Source of the DNA: a candidate division WOR-3 bacterium | Lineage (GTDB): Bacteria; Hydrothermota; Tepidihabitantia; Tepidihabitantales; Tepidihabitantaceae | Length of the DNA: 35,868 nucleotides | Reading direction: 5' to 3' | Assembly (NCBI GenBank): GCA_016867815.1 | Contig: VGIR01000026.1 | Location: forward strand, 1 to 35,868 | Shown: positions 9,328-17,291 of the stretch, in pieces | Layout of the letters: every line of letters starts with the position of its first letter | Numbering within the stretch: position 1 is the stretch's first letter | Program-made: the position numbers and the translations under genes | The notes under the pieces: generated by a model | Told to the model about the DNA's origin: nothing | Database searches by the model: none | Seen by the model: only the letters and a program-made list of their open reading frames with translations

Positions 9328-9900
9328 ATGGCGCTCAAGGGAAGCATGACCGAGAAGCACCTGTTGGCCGCCTTCGCTGGCGAGTCTCAGGCGCGTAACC
9401 GTTACACCTACTTCGCCAGTCAGGCCCGGAACGAGGGACTGGTGCAAATGGCCCTGATCTTCGAGGAGACTGCCAACCAGGAAAAGGAGCACGCCAAGCG
9501 GTTCTTCAAGTTCCTGGAAGGCGGCGACGTCACGATTCAGGCTTCGTACCCGGCCGGCAAGATCGGTACAACCCTCGATAACCTGAAGGCAGCGGCCGCG
9601 GGTGAGATGTTCGAATGGGGCACGCTGTACCCTGACTTCGCCAAGACCGCGGAGCAGGAGGGTTTCAAGGACGTCGCGGCCGTGTTCCGCAACATCGCGG
9701 TGGCGGAGAAGCAGCATGAGAAGCGCTATAGGGATTTGGCGGCGAACCTTGAGGCGGGCAGGGTCTTCAAGCGTGGCAGCAAGGTTTTCTGGCGCTGCCT
9801 CAACTGCGGTTACCTGCACGAGGGCCCCGAGGCCCCTGGCCAGTGCGCAGCTTGTGCCCACCCGCAGGCCTACTTCGAGCTGCTGGGCGAGAACTGGTGA
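9328..9900 (+). CDS. rbr: Rubrerythrin
   Basis: This 190-residue non-haem di-iron protein reduces hydrogen peroxide to water in the anaerobe cytoplasm, with electrons from rubredoxin. The N-terminal ferritin-like four-helix domain carries the paired ligand motifs ([45 protein letters not shown] and [11 protein letters not shown]). The C-terminal rubredoxin-like domain holds two Cys-x2-Cys knuckles: [12 protein letters not shown] and [14 protein letters not shown]. Length and domain order are standard. ATG 9328 follows GAGGAG at a good distance. It heads a seven-gene cluster in which the remaining genes also handle oxygen species or iron. The stop codon overlaps the GTG start proposed for the thiol peroxidase. 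Confidence 0.96.
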   Translation: MALKGSMTEKHLLAAFAGESQARNRYTYFASQARNEGLVQMALIFEETANQEKEHAKRFFKFLEGGDVTIQASYPAGKIGTTLDNLKAAAAGEMFEWGTLYPDFAKTAEQEGFKDVAAVFRNIAVAEKQHEKRYRDLAANLEAGRVFKRGSKVFWRCLNCGYLHEGPEAPGQCAACAHPQAYFELLGENW

Positions 9901-10493
9901 AGCCCGTTCTTGCCGCGCTGGCACTGATTCTGGCTTGCGGTTCGGGTCCCAATGTCTCAGCTATCAAGGAGAGCAAGATGATTGAACGTCCCGGTGCAGT
10001 GCTGTTCGGTGGCAAGCCGGCGACCCTTGTCGGTCCGGAGTTGCGGGCCGGTGACGCGGCGCCCGACTTCACCGCGGTCGGCAACGACATGAAGCCGGTG
10101 AAGCTGGCGGATTTCAGGGGCAAGGTGGTCGTCATATCGGCAGTGCCGTCGCTCGACACGCCGATCTGCGACATGGAGACGCGACGCTTCAACTCCGAAG
10201 CCGCGAACCTGGGTTCGGGCGTGGTGATACTCACGGTGAGTATGGACCTGCCGTTTGCCCAGAAGCGGTGGTGTGGAGCTGCCGGCGTGGACCGGGTCAT
10301 CACGGTATCAGATCACCGCGACGCATCATTCGGGACCGGCTACGGCGTCCTGATCAGGGACGTGCGGTTGTTGGCTCGTGCCGTGTTTGTGGTTGACCGG
10401 CAGGGAGTGATACGCTACACGCAGCTGGTCAAAGAAACCGGCACCGAGCCGGACTACGCTCCGGTGCTCGAAGCCGTGAAGCAACTGCAGTGA
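9897..10493 (+). CDS. tpx: Thiol peroxidase (Tpx), possibly a lipoprotein form
   Basis: This atypical 2-Cys peroxiredoxin reduces peroxides with thioredoxin-type donors. The core is family-typical: [10 protein letters not shown], the peroxidatic cysteine in [16 protein letters not shown], and the resolving cysteine in [14 protein letters not shown]. Two starts are plausible. GTG 9897 overlaps the rubrerythrin TGA (GTGA) and adds [16 protein letters not shown], a hydrophobic stretch ending in a lipobox-like LxxC, which would make a 198-residue envelope lipoprotein. ATG 9978, behind an ideal AAGGAG at 9966-9971, gives the usual ~170-residue cytoplasmic enzyme beginning [12 protein letters not shown]. 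Both may be used. The longer form is listed because the signal-like stretch is hard to explain otherwise. The downstream neighbour is 25 bases away. Confidence 0.9.
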   Translation: MKPVLAALALILACGSGPNVSAIKESKMIERPGAVLFGGKPATLVGPELRAGDAAPDFTAVGNDMKPVKLADFRGKVVVISAVPSLDTPICDMETRRFNSEAANLGSGVVILTVSMDLPFAQKRWCGAAGVDRVITVSDHRDASFGTGYGVLIRDVRLLARAVFVVDRQGVIRYTQLVKETGTEPDYAPVLEAVKQLQ

Positions 10494-10518
10494 CCATGGG
10501 TCTAGGAAAGGACAAGCG

Positions 10519-10869
10519 ATGACGGCAAGGCAGCAGGTATACAGTTGCAGCGTCTGCGGGCAGATTGTGGCCGTGGTACACCAGGGCGGTGGCAGGCTGG
10601 TATGCTGCGGCAAGCCGATGATGCTGGCCGGAGAGGAAACGGCGGGAGAGTCCGAGGCCCGGCGCACGATAAGGCAGGAACCGGTCGCCGCGAAGTCGGT
10701 GCCGGCAACGGCTCCGCACTGGCAGTGCAGCAAATGCCACTATGTCATCCAGGCGGAACAGCCGCCGGAAACATGTCCGTCGTGCCATGAGCACTGTCAG
10801 TTTGTCGATGTGACATGTTACATCCCGGAGTGCGGGTTCAGCGGTGTAGATAGTCGTCTGATCGGGTAG
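10519..10869 (+). CDS. Desulforedoxin domain fused to a rubredoxin-like domain
   Basis: This 116-residue protein joins two iron-binding modules. Residues 7-36 are a desulforedoxin/SOR centre I module (Cys10, Cys13, Cys29, Cys30 in YSCSVCG and LVCCGKPM). After a linker, residues 67-116 form a rubredoxin-like knuckle pair (Cys70, Cys73, Cys86, Cys89) followed by extra cysteines 93, 100 and 105 in VTCYIPECG. The N-terminal module is very similar to that of the superoxide reductase encoded next, so duplication is likely. It has no catalytic SOR domain. I infer an electron carrier for the peroxidase and reductase neighbours. The role of the additional cysteines, perhaps a second metal site, is unknown. 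It lies 30 bases upstream of dfx. Confidence 0.8.
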   Translation: MTARQQVYSCSVCGQIVAVVHQGGGRLVCCGKPMMLAGEETAGESEARRTIRQEPVAAKSVPATAPHWQCSKCHYVIQAEQPPETCPSCHEHCQFVDVTCYIPECGFSGVDSRLIG

Positions 10870-10899
10870 GGCGAGCGCCCTGCCAACTGGAGGAAACGA

Positions 10900-11277
10900 A
10901 TGGCAAAGAGAATGGAAGTCTACCGGTGCGAGGTGTGCGGGAACATAGTCGAAGTTCTGGACGGCGGAACCGGTCAACTGGTTTGCTGCGGCAAGCCGAT
11001 GAAGCTGTTGGTCGAGAACACGACCGATGCGTCGAGAGAGAAGCATGTCCCGGTGATTGAGAAGGTAGCGGGCGGATACAAGGTGAAGGTCGGCAGCGTC
11101 CCGCACCCAATGGAAGAGAAGCACTACATCGAGTGGATCGAGCTGGTGGCCGACGACAAGGCATACCGGCAGTTCCTGTCGCCGGCGCAGGCGCCCGAGG
11201 CGTTCTTCTCGCTTGAGGCCAAGAGCGTGTTCGCCCGAGAGTACTGCAACATCCACGGTCTCTGGAAAGGAGCATGA
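10900..11277 (+). CDS. dfx: Desulfoferrodoxin (superoxide reductase)
   Basis: This 125-residue two-iron superoxide reductase converts superoxide to hydrogen peroxide without making oxygen. Centre I is Cys10, Cys13, Cys29 and Cys30. Centre II ligands are visible as His49 (EKHVPV), His69 (HPM), His75 (KHYIEW), Cys116 and His119 (CNIHGLW), with the conserved Glu47-Lys48 pair beside the active iron. Length and spacing match class I desulfoferrodoxins. GGAGG lies just before ATG 10900. The TGA stop overlaps the ferritin ATG (ATGA), indicating translational coupling. The product peroxide would be removed by the rubrerythrin and thiol peroxidase encoded upstream. Confidence 0.96.
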   Translation: MAKRMEVYRCEVCGNIVEVLDGGTGQLVCCGKPMKLLVENTTDASREKHVPVIEKVAGGYKVKVGSVPHPMEEKHYIEWIELVADDKAYRQFLSPAQAPEAFFSLEAKSVFAREYCNIHGLWKGA

Positions 11278-11822
11278 GCGTGGTCCCCAAGAAGATCGAA
11301 GAGGCCTTCAGCGAGCAGATCAAGCACGAACTGGAGTCGGCCTACATCTACCTATCCATGGCCGCGTACTTCGACGCCGACGGTTTTCCCGGTATGGGCA
11401 CGTGGATGCGGGCACAGGTGCAGGAAGAGCAGACCCACGCAATGCGTTTCTACAAGCATATTGTCGAGCGGGGCGGGCACGTGAAGCTCCACCCGCTGGC
11501 GATGCCGCCGCAGGACTGGAAGTCGCCACTCGCCGCCTTCGAGGCGGCCTACGAGCACGAGAAGTTCATCACCGGCAAGATCGACGGGCTGATGAAGCTC
11601 TCCCTGGCTGAGAATGATCACGCCTCGCGGAGCCTGCTGCAGTGGTTCGTTGACGAACAGGTCGAGGAGGAAGCGAACACGTCCAAGGTTGCGCAGGACC
11701 TCAAACTGGTCGGGAACGATGGTCGGGGTATCCTGATGATGGATCGTGAGCTGGGCACGCGGACGTTCGTGCTCGCGCCGGAGCTGGCTGCACTGTACGC
11801 GCAGGCGGCCGCCGGGGCATAG
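11274..11822 (+). CDS. Ferritin
   Basis: This 182-residue ferritin-like protein stores iron as a 24-mer shell and oxidises Fe(II) at a di-iron site. It has FTN-type helices: [20 protein letters not shown] with the first glutamate ligands, [16 protein letters not shown] with the ExxH pair, and [16 protein letters not shown] near the C-terminal site. The haem-binding methionine of bacterioferritin is not evident. The length is slightly longer than the typical ~165 because of a C-terminal tail. Its start codon overlaps the dfx stop. In this cluster it would keep iron away from peroxide and so limit Fenton chemistry. Confidence 0.93.
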   Translation: MSVVPKKIEEAFSEQIKHELESAYIYLSMAAYFDADGFPGMGTWMRAQVQEEQTHAMRFYKHIVERGGHVKLHPLAMPPQDWKSPLAAFEAAYEHEKFITGKIDGLMKLSLAENDHASRSLLQWFVDEQVEEEANTSKVAQDLKLVGNDGRGILMMDRELGTRTFVLAPELAALYAQAAAGA

Positions 11823-11839
11823 GCCGAGCCGGCATCGAT

Positions 11840-13051
11840 ATGAGCGGCAGCGGCTTCTCAGCGGTCAAGGTCAGCGAGCACGTCTGGTGGGTCGGGGCGA
11901 TCGACTGGGCGTTGCGCGACTTCCACGGCTACTCGACACAGCGTGGCTCTACCTACAACGCCTACCTGGTGATGGGCGACTATCCGATCCTGGTCGATAC
12001 GGTCAAGGCCCAGTTCCGTGACGAGATGCTCGCGCGGGTGGCATCGGTGGTGAACCCGGCTGACGTGAAAGTCGTAGTCTCGCACCACGCGGAGATGGAT
12101 CACTCCGGTTCGCTTCCGCAGGTGATTGACATCATCAAGCCGGACAAGGTCTACGCGTCGCAGATGGGGGTGAAGAACCTGCACGATCAGTTCCACGGAC
12201 TTGGCGAGGTCACGGCAGTCAAGGATTCGGAGACGCTCAAGTTGGCCGGACTGACCTTCACCTTCCTCGAGACGCGGATGCTCCACTGGCCGGACTCAAT
12301 GATATCCTACCTGCACGAGGATGAGCTGGTCTTCTCACAGGACGGTTTCGGCATGCACCTGGCCACGCCGAGGCTGTTCGCGGACGAGAATGACCCGGCC
12401 GTTATGCTCTACGAAGGCAAGAAGTACTACGCCAACATTCTGCTGCCCTATTCGCCGCTCGTTCTGAAACTGCTCGACCGCATCAGGTTACTGGGTATCA
12501 GCATCAGAACGATCGCCCCGGACCACGGGCCGGTCTGGCGAAAGGACCTAGGCACCTTGCTGGGCTGGTATGCGAGGTGGGCCGAACAGAAGCCTGAGAA
12601 CCGCGCGGTTCTTGCCCACGATTCCATGTGGCAGAGCACCGCGATGATGGCCCGCTCCATGGCCGATGGACTGCGTGAAGGAGGGACCGATGTCGCGGTG
12701 ATCCCGATGAGTTGCATGAGCCGGTCGGATGTCATGACAGAGCTCCTCTGTGCCGGTGCTTTTTTGGTCGGCTCGCCGACCTTGAACAACGGCATGTTCC
12801 CGACCGTGGCCGACGTTCTCACCTATGCAAAGGGTCTCAAGCCCAGGAACCTGATCGGTGCCGCGTTCGGTTCACATGGTTGGAGCGGCGAAGCGTGCGC
12901 TCAGATTGAGACTGCGTTGCGCGAGATGGGAGTCGAGATTGCGCTGCCTGCCATGAGGCTCAAGTTCGTGCCGGACGCAGCCGCGCTCGACCAGTGCCGC
13001 GAGTTCGGCAGGGCAGTCGCCGCAAAGCTCCAGGAGCGGGTCGGCATGTGA
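11840..13051 (+). CDS. Flavodiiron protein (rubredoxin:oxygen oxidoreductase)
   Basis: This 403-residue class A flavodiiron protein reduces O2 to water, and possibly NO to N2O, in the cytoplasm. The N-terminal metallo-beta-lactamase-like domain carries the di-iron motif HHAEMDHSG, then LHWPDSM, the bridging aspartate region FSQDGFGMH and PDHGPVW. The C-terminal flavodoxin domain has [19 protein letters not shown] for the FMN phosphate and [12 protein letters not shown] plus GSHGWSGEA for the isoalloxazine. Length is normal. Its stop overlaps the GTG start of the flavin reductase-rubredoxin gene. That neighbour is the expected electron donor, by comparison with the FprA/Hrb pair known from Moorella. 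Confidence 0.95.
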   Translation: MSGSGFSAVKVSEHVWWVGAIDWALRDFHGYSTQRGSTYNAYLVMGDYPILVDTVKAQFRDEMLARVASVVNPADVKVVVSHHAEMDHSGSLPQVIDIIKPDKVYASQMGVKNLHDQFHGLGEVTAVKDSETLKLAGLTFTFLETRMLHWPDSMISYLHEDELVFSQDGFGMHLATPRLFADENDPAVMLYEGKKYYANILLPYSPLVLKLLDRIRLLGISIRTIAPDHGPVWRKDLGTLLGWYARWAEQKPENRAVLAHDSMWQSTAMMARSMADGLREGGTDVAVIPMSCMSRSDVMTELLCAGAFLVGSPTLNNGMFPTVADVLTYAKGLKPRNLIGAAFGSHGWSGEACAQIETALREMGVEIALPAMRLKFVPDAAALDQCREFGRAVAAKLQERVGM

Positions 13052-13806
13052 TTGAGCGGGCCGGAACCGGTGCCCACTGTACGATCGATCGTTCAAAGAT
13101 CGACCTGGCCGCATTCAATTCCATCACCTACGGTCTCTACGTCGTTACCGCGCGCGACGGCGAGAAGCGAAATGGATGCATCGTCAATACGGTAGTCCAG
13201 GTAGCAGGCGAGCCCTGCCAGATCTCGGTCAGTGTGAGCAAGGGCAACTTCACGCACGACATGATAGTGAAGACCGGGCAATTCGGGGTCGCAGTGCTGG
13301 AGCAGGAAACGCCGATGCCGTTCATTGGAGTATTCGGATTCCGCTCCGGCCGCGACTACGACAAGTTCGCCCGCGCGCAGTTCCGGGATGGAGCTACGGG
13401 ATGCCCGTTGCTTGTCGAGCACTCGCTGGCGGTGATTGAGGCAAAGGTGAGGACCGCGGTTGACTGCGGGTCGCACACCACATTCATCGCCGACGTGGTT
13501 GCCAGCGAGTTGCTGCGGTCCGGCAACCCGCTGACCTATGCCTACTATCATGCGGTGAAGGGCGGCAAGACCGGCAAGAACGCGCCGACCTATGCGGCGA
13601 CAGTGACGGCGGAGAAGTCTGAGCAAAAGGAAAGGAAAGAGACCGTGAAGAAGTACGTCTGTGCGGTGTGCGGTTACGTCTACGACCCGGCCGCCGGCGA
13701 CCCGGACAGCGGTGTTCCGGCCGGCACGCCGTTTGAGAAGATCCCGGCCGACTGGGTCTGTCCGGTCTGCGGCGCGAGCAAAGACCAGTTTGAGCCGGAA
13801 GCCTAG
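13048..13806 (+). CDS. hrb: Flavin reductase-rubredoxin fusion (high-molecular-weight rubredoxin, Hrb type)
   Basis: This 252-residue protein is a two-domain NAD(P)H:rubredoxin-type electron carrier. Residues 1-170 form a flavin reductase-like FMN domain ([49 protein letters not shown]). The last ~52 residues are a complete rubredoxin with Cys-x2-Cys pairs in [18 protein letters not shown] and [18 protein letters not shown] charged linker ([10 protein letters not shown]) joins them. GTG 13048 is chosen because it overlaps the flavodiiron stop (GTGA) and matches the family start; an upstream in-frame ATG at 12994 would lie deep inside the preceding gene. The pair makes a self-contained O2-reduction unit at the end of the cluster. 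The next gene is convergent. Confidence 0.93.
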   Translation: MIERAGTGAHCTIDRSKIDLAAFNSITYGLYVVTARDGEKRNGCIVNTVVQVAGEPCQISVSVSKGNFTHDMIVKTGQFGVAVLEQETPMPFIGVFGFRSGRDYDKFARAQFRDGATGCPLLVEHSLAVIEAKVRTAVDCGSHTTFIADVVASELLRSGNPLTYAYYHAVKGGKTGKNAPTYAATVTAEKSEQKERKETVKKYVCAVCGYVYDPAAGDPDSGVPAGTPFEKIPADWVCPVCGASKDQFEPEA

Positions 13807-13865
13807 CTGGAAGTCAGAGGCGAGAAGCCGGAATCCGGAAGTGAGGACGGGGAGCTAGAAGAGAA

Positions 13866-15113
13866 CTACTGAGCTTTGCGATGCAGCTGCCTGAGAACGT
13901 ACTCAGGCGGCTGCTTCGCTCGAACCGTTCCGTCGGTGATGATGCACTCCTCGACATCCGTGCGCGATGGCAGTTCGAACATGATGTTGAGCATCGTTTC
14001 CTCCAGCACAGAACGCAAAGCACGGGCGCCGATTTTGCGCGCGGCCGCGAGTTCGGCAACCGCGCCGAGAGCTTCCGGAGTGAAAGTCAGCTTCACGCCT
14101 TCCAGCTCGAAACAGAAGGCAAACTGGCGGGTGAGGGCGTTGCGGGGTTTGGTCAGGATGTCCACCAGCGCTTCCCTGGAAAGACTGTGCAGTCCGGCTA
14201 CTACGGGCAAGCGGCCGACGAGCTCCGGTATGAGTCCATACTTGATCAAGTCATCCGGCTCAACCAGCGGCAGCAGTTCGTCGCTGGTTCGCAGCCTGCG
14301 TTCGGAGATGTCGGCGCCGAAGCCCAGCGTGTTCGAGCGGATGCGGCGCTCGACAATCCGCTCAAGACCGTCAAACATCCCTCCGCAGATGAACAGGATG
14401 TGCCTCGTATCGACCGGGGTGTACTGCTGCTCCGGGTGCTTTCTGCCGCCCTGCGGTGGCACGCTGGCTATCGTGCCTTCGAGGATTTTCAACAGGGCCT
14501 GCTGGACCCCCTCGCCGGAGACGTCGCGGGTGATGGACGCCGAGTCGGCCTTCCTGCCCAGTTTGTCAATCTCGTCCAGATAGATGATCCCCGTCTCGGC
14601 TCGGCGTACGTCGCCGCCCGCTGCCTGTATCAAACGGAGCAGGATGTTCTCGACGTCCTCACCCACGTAGCCCGCCTCGGTTAGAGGCGTGGCATCTGAG
14701 ATCGAGAATGGGACGTGTAGAAACCGGGCGAGGGTCTCGGCAATCAGGGTCTTGCCGACACCGGTTGGGCCGAAGAGGAGGATGTTGGACTTTTCGACCT
14801 CAACATCTCTCCGGGTTGAGAATACCCGCTGGTAGTGATTGTAGACCGCAACCGAGATGACCTTCTTGGCATGCTCCTGACCGATGACGTACTCGTCGAG
14901 GAACGACTTTATCTCGGCCGGCTTGGGGACTTTGGCGGGCGGCTGGATCGGGGGTGCGTTCCTTTGCTCGCGGAAGAGGCCGGAGACCGTCGCCGCGCAG
15001 CGCTCGCAGATGCGGCCGGTCCGGCCCTGGACCAGTTTCAGTCCCGGGCCGGCCTCGAGTCCACAGAACGAGCAGCGGCTGCGGGACGTCCGTCGCCTCG
15101 GGCCTTCGGTCAC
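13866..15113 (-). CDS. clpX: ATP-dependent Clp protease ATP-binding subunit ClpX
   Basis: This 415-residue AAA+ unfoldase feeds substrates to ClpP. An N-terminal zinc-binding domain (Cys14, Cys17, Cys36, Cys39) is followed by Walker A GPTGVGKT, Walker [11 protein letters not shown], the pore loop GYVGEDVE, the [13 protein letters not shown] region and sensor 2 [11 protein letters not shown]. The ClpP-contact loop lies at [10 protein letters not shown], slightly different from the common LIPEFIGRLP. It starts at GTG 15113, overlapping the clpP stop (GTGA). Length is near the family average of about 415-420. It is the last gene of the tRNA-Leu-tig-clpP-clpX unit and converges on hrb. Confidence 0.97.
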   Translation of the reverse strand: MTEGPRRRTSRSRCSFCGLEAGPGLKLVQGRTGRICERCAATVSGLFREQRNAPPIQPPAKVPKPAEIKSFLDEYVIGQEHAKKVISVAVYNHYQRVFSTRRDVEVEKSNILLFGPTGVGKTLIAETLARFLHVPFSISDATPLTEAGYVGEDVENILLRLIQAAGGDVRRAETGIIYLDEIDKLGRKADSASITRDVSGEGVQQALLKILEGTIASVPPQGGRKHPEQQYTPVDTRHILFICGGMFDGLERIVERRIRSNTLGFGADISERRLRTSDELLPLVEPDDLIKYGLIPELVGRLPVVAGLHSLSREALVDILTKPRNALTRQFAFCFELEGVKLTFTPEALGAVAELAAARKIGARALRSVLEETMLNIMFELPSRTDVEECIITDGTVRAKQPPEYVLRQLHRKAQ

Positions 15114-15706
15114 TTCCGCTTCTCGATCACTTCATCGATCAGACCGTAGGTCTTGGCTTCCTCGGCGGACATGAAGTAGTTGCGGTCCGAGTCTGCGACC
15201 ACCTTATCCATCGGCTGTCCGGTGTGCTTGGACAGGATCCGCGACAGCTCTTCCTTCAACTTGAGTATCTCACGCGCATGGATCTCGATGTCAGTTGCCT
15301 GGCCTGAGATGCCGTGGGCCGAGGGTTGATGGATCATTACGCGTGCATTGGGCAGGGCGAACCGCTTGCCCTTTTCGCCGGCAGCAAGCAGCAGCGCGGC
15401 AATAGAGGCGGCTTCGCCGACGCAGGTGGTTGAGACCCTGGCCTTGATGTAGCGCATCGTGTCATAGATAGCTAGGCCGGAGGAGACAACGCCTCCCGGC
15501 GAGTTGATGTAGAGGTTGATGTCTTTCTCGGAATCCTCAGCTTCAAGGAACAGCAACTGGGCGACGACGAGATTGGCGACGTTGTCATCGACGGGCGAGC
15601 CCAGGAAGATGATGCGCTCTTTCAGCAGTCGGGAGTAGATGTCGTAGGCACGTTCTCCGCGGCCGGTCTGTTCGATAACCATTGGAATCAGCACTGGTAC
15701 CTCCAT
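15110..15706 (-). CDS. clpP: ATP-dependent Clp protease proteolytic subunit ClpP
   Basis: This 198-residue serine peptidase forms the barrel of the Clp protease. The N-terminus [20 protein letters not shown] is typical. The catalytic serine is in [16 protein letters not shown], with Glu where many ClpPs have Gln. The histidine is in [10 protein letters not shown] and the aspartate is near the C-terminal YGLIDEVI segment. The start at ATG 15706 matches family length; the open frame extends upstream into tig but without family similarity. It follows tig by 40 bases and overlaps clpX by four. Function with ClpX is assigned from family knowledge and gene order. Confidence 0.97.
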   Translation of the reverse strand: MEVPVLIPMVIEQTGRGERAYDIYSRLLKERIIFLGSPVDDNVANLVVAQLLFLEAEDSEKDINLYINSPGGVVSSGLAIYDTMRYIKARVSTTCVGEAASIAALLLAAGEKGKRFALPNARVMIHQPSAHGISGQATDIEIHAREILKLKEELSRILSKHTGQPMDKVVADSDRNYFMSAEEAKTYGLIDEVIEKRK

Positions 15707-15746
15707 GGGTTCCTCATCGTGAGATTTGAATTCAGGTCTGGCAGGG

Positions 15747-16961
15747 CTAACTGACACTCGCTTTGTCCACGACGAGCCGCAGGACCTTTTCGCGCAGTAA
15801 CTGGTTCTTGTATACCGCGCTGCCGAGCATAGACTCGACCTCTTCGATCGGTCGCTTCGATTCCTCGGCCACATCCTGTGCCTGCTGTTTCAGCTCTTCG
15901 TCGGTTACGGTGACGCCTTCCTTATCGGCAATCCTCGCTACTATGCAGTCGAACTTGGCCCACTTCTGCGCAACCGGCATCAGCTTCTCCCGGGTCGCGT
16001 CGTCTTCTGGCAGGTTGTACTGCGTGCGCAAGCGTTCCAGCGACGACTCAACCCAGGACTCGGGGGGCTCGAACTGGTGCTCGGCCGTCAGAAAGTCGAA
16101 AGCCTGGTTCTTGAGTCCGTTCTGTTCCAGGCGTTTCCGATCGGCAAGAATTGACTCGTTGATCTCGATGCGGAGCTGGTCCATGCTGTCATATCCGAGG
16201 TCTCTCGCGAGTTCTTCGGTCACTTCCGGCAGTATGCGCTCCTTCACGTCGCGGACGGTGAACTTGTAGGTCAGCGTCCTGCCCGCAAGTTCCTTGTCAC
16301 TGTGGTCGGCCGGGAACTTGGTTTCGGCGGTTCGCTCATCGCCAGGCCGGGCTCCGATCAGGGCCGCATTGACTTCGGCGGAGTTCAACCGGTCGCCGAG
16401 TTCCATCATCACACTGGTGCGCGGCTTGGCGACCTCCTCCTCACCGATGAACGTCCTTCGGTCCACCACAACGAAGTCATGCTCCTGGGCCGGATGGCTG
16501 ACCGGCTTGAACGTCGCGCATCTCTCTCTTCGCTCCTGCAGTCGGCGCTCGAACTCGGCCTCGAATCCGGTCGGTTCTTCCTTCTTCAGCGCGAGGCCGG
16601 CGTATTCCCTGAGCTGGAATTCAGGGATAACCTCGTAGGAGAGCTGGAACTTGATGGTCTTGTCGGGCGCGATCTCGAGATTGGTGAACTTCGGCTCGGT
16701 GACCGGCCTGATTGCATCATCGGTCAGCACTTCCCGGATTGCGTTCTCGACCAGTTCCTCGGCCGCAGCGGTCTCAAGCTGGTTGCCGATGCGGCGCTCC
16801 AACACTGTGCGCGGCACGTGACCCACCCGGAACCCGGGTACCACGGCCTTGGGTTGTAGCTCGACGAGTGATTCCTCGATCTTCGCCTTCAGCTTGTCGG
16901 GCTCGAGCGTTACGTCAATCTCGCGCAGCCATTCTTTCGGTGACCGGACTGTCTTTTCCAA
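15747..16961 (-). CDS. tig: Trigger factor
   Basis: This 404-residue ribosome-associated chaperone has three expected domains. The N-terminal ribosome-binding domain contains GFRVGHVP, a match to the GFRxGxxP signature. The middle domain is FKBP-like ([13 protein letters not shown] to [13 protein letters not shown]). The C-terminal helical chaperone domain follows, from about residue 240 onward. The start is TTG at 16961 behind AAAGGAG with a seven-base spacer, as seen on the minus strand. Overall length is a little short of E. coli (432) but within family range. No independent promoter is obvious between the tRNA-Leu gene and tig, so the tRNA promoter may drive both, followed by processing. 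Confidence 0.95.
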   Translation of the reverse strand: MEKTVRSPKEWLREIDVTLEPDKLKAKIEESLVELQPKAVVPGFRVGHVPRTVLERRIGNQLETAAAEELVENAIREVLTDDAIRPVTEPKFTNLEIAPDKTIKFQLSYEVIPEFQLREYAGLALKKEEPTGFEAEFERRLQERRERCATFKPVSHPAQEHDFVVVDRRTFIGEEEVAKPRTSVMMELGDRLNSAEVNAALIGARPGDERTAETKFPADHSDKELAGRTLTYKFTVRDVKERILPEVTEELARDLGYDSMDQLRIEINESILADRKRLEQNGLKNQAFDFLTAEHQFEPPESWVESSLERLRTQYNLPEDDATREKLMPVAQKWAKFDCIVARIADKEGVTVTDEELKQQAQDVAEESKRPIEEVESMLGSAVYKNQLLREKVLRLVVDKASVS

Positions 16962-17065
16962 AACAGAACTCCTTTACAAATTCGGCCGATATCATCCAGA
17001 AGACCCAGATTGCGCGCATCGAATCCTGACAGCACAGGCGGAGTCTATGGCAGAACGGAGCTCGA

Positions 17066-17147
17066 TGCGAGGAGGGGGAGTTGAACCCCCATCCGGTTAG
17101 GGACTGGATCCTAAGTCCAGCGCGTATGCCAGTTCCGCCACCCTCGC
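17066..17147 (-). tRNA. tRNA-Leu (anticodon TAG)
   Basis: The minus strand folds as a class II tRNA. The acceptor GCGAGGG pairs with TCCTCGC (one G-U). The anticodon arm is CTGGA-CTTAGGA-TCCAG with anticodon TAG. A variable arm follows, then the T arm GGGGG-TTCAACT-CCCCC and discriminator A. The 3' CCA is not encoded. The strong promoter immediately upstream ends ten bases before the first nucleotide. tig follows on the same strand, an arrangement also found in other bacteria. Confidence 0.95.
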
Positions 17148-17157
17148 ATGGCCGGTC

Positions 17158-17186
17158 AGTATAGCCAAGGAGAAGTGGGAAGTCAA
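17158..17186 (-). promoter_or_regulatory. Strong promoter of tRNA-Leu (and perhaps tig-clpP-clpX)
   Basis: On the minus strand TTGACT (17186-17181), 17 bp, then TATACT (17163-17158) gives a near-consensus sigma70 promoter ending ten bases before the tRNA. It shows what a strong housekeeping promoter looks like in this genome and calibrates the weaker matches listed elsewhere. Confidence 0.8.
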
Positions 17187-17291
17187 AAAGGGGGGGCTTG
17201 GGTGAAGGCGGCGCCCTACGCTTGGGCTGCGGCTACTCGCGTAGCGAGCCAGATTCAGCGGTCCATCTGTAGCGAGGGCAGAAGCGAAGTG

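Noticed and set aside
15707-15874. N-terminal extension of ClpP into tig
   Set aside because: The added 56 residues lie in the tig coding region and show no similarity to ClpP; ATG 15706 gives the normal length.
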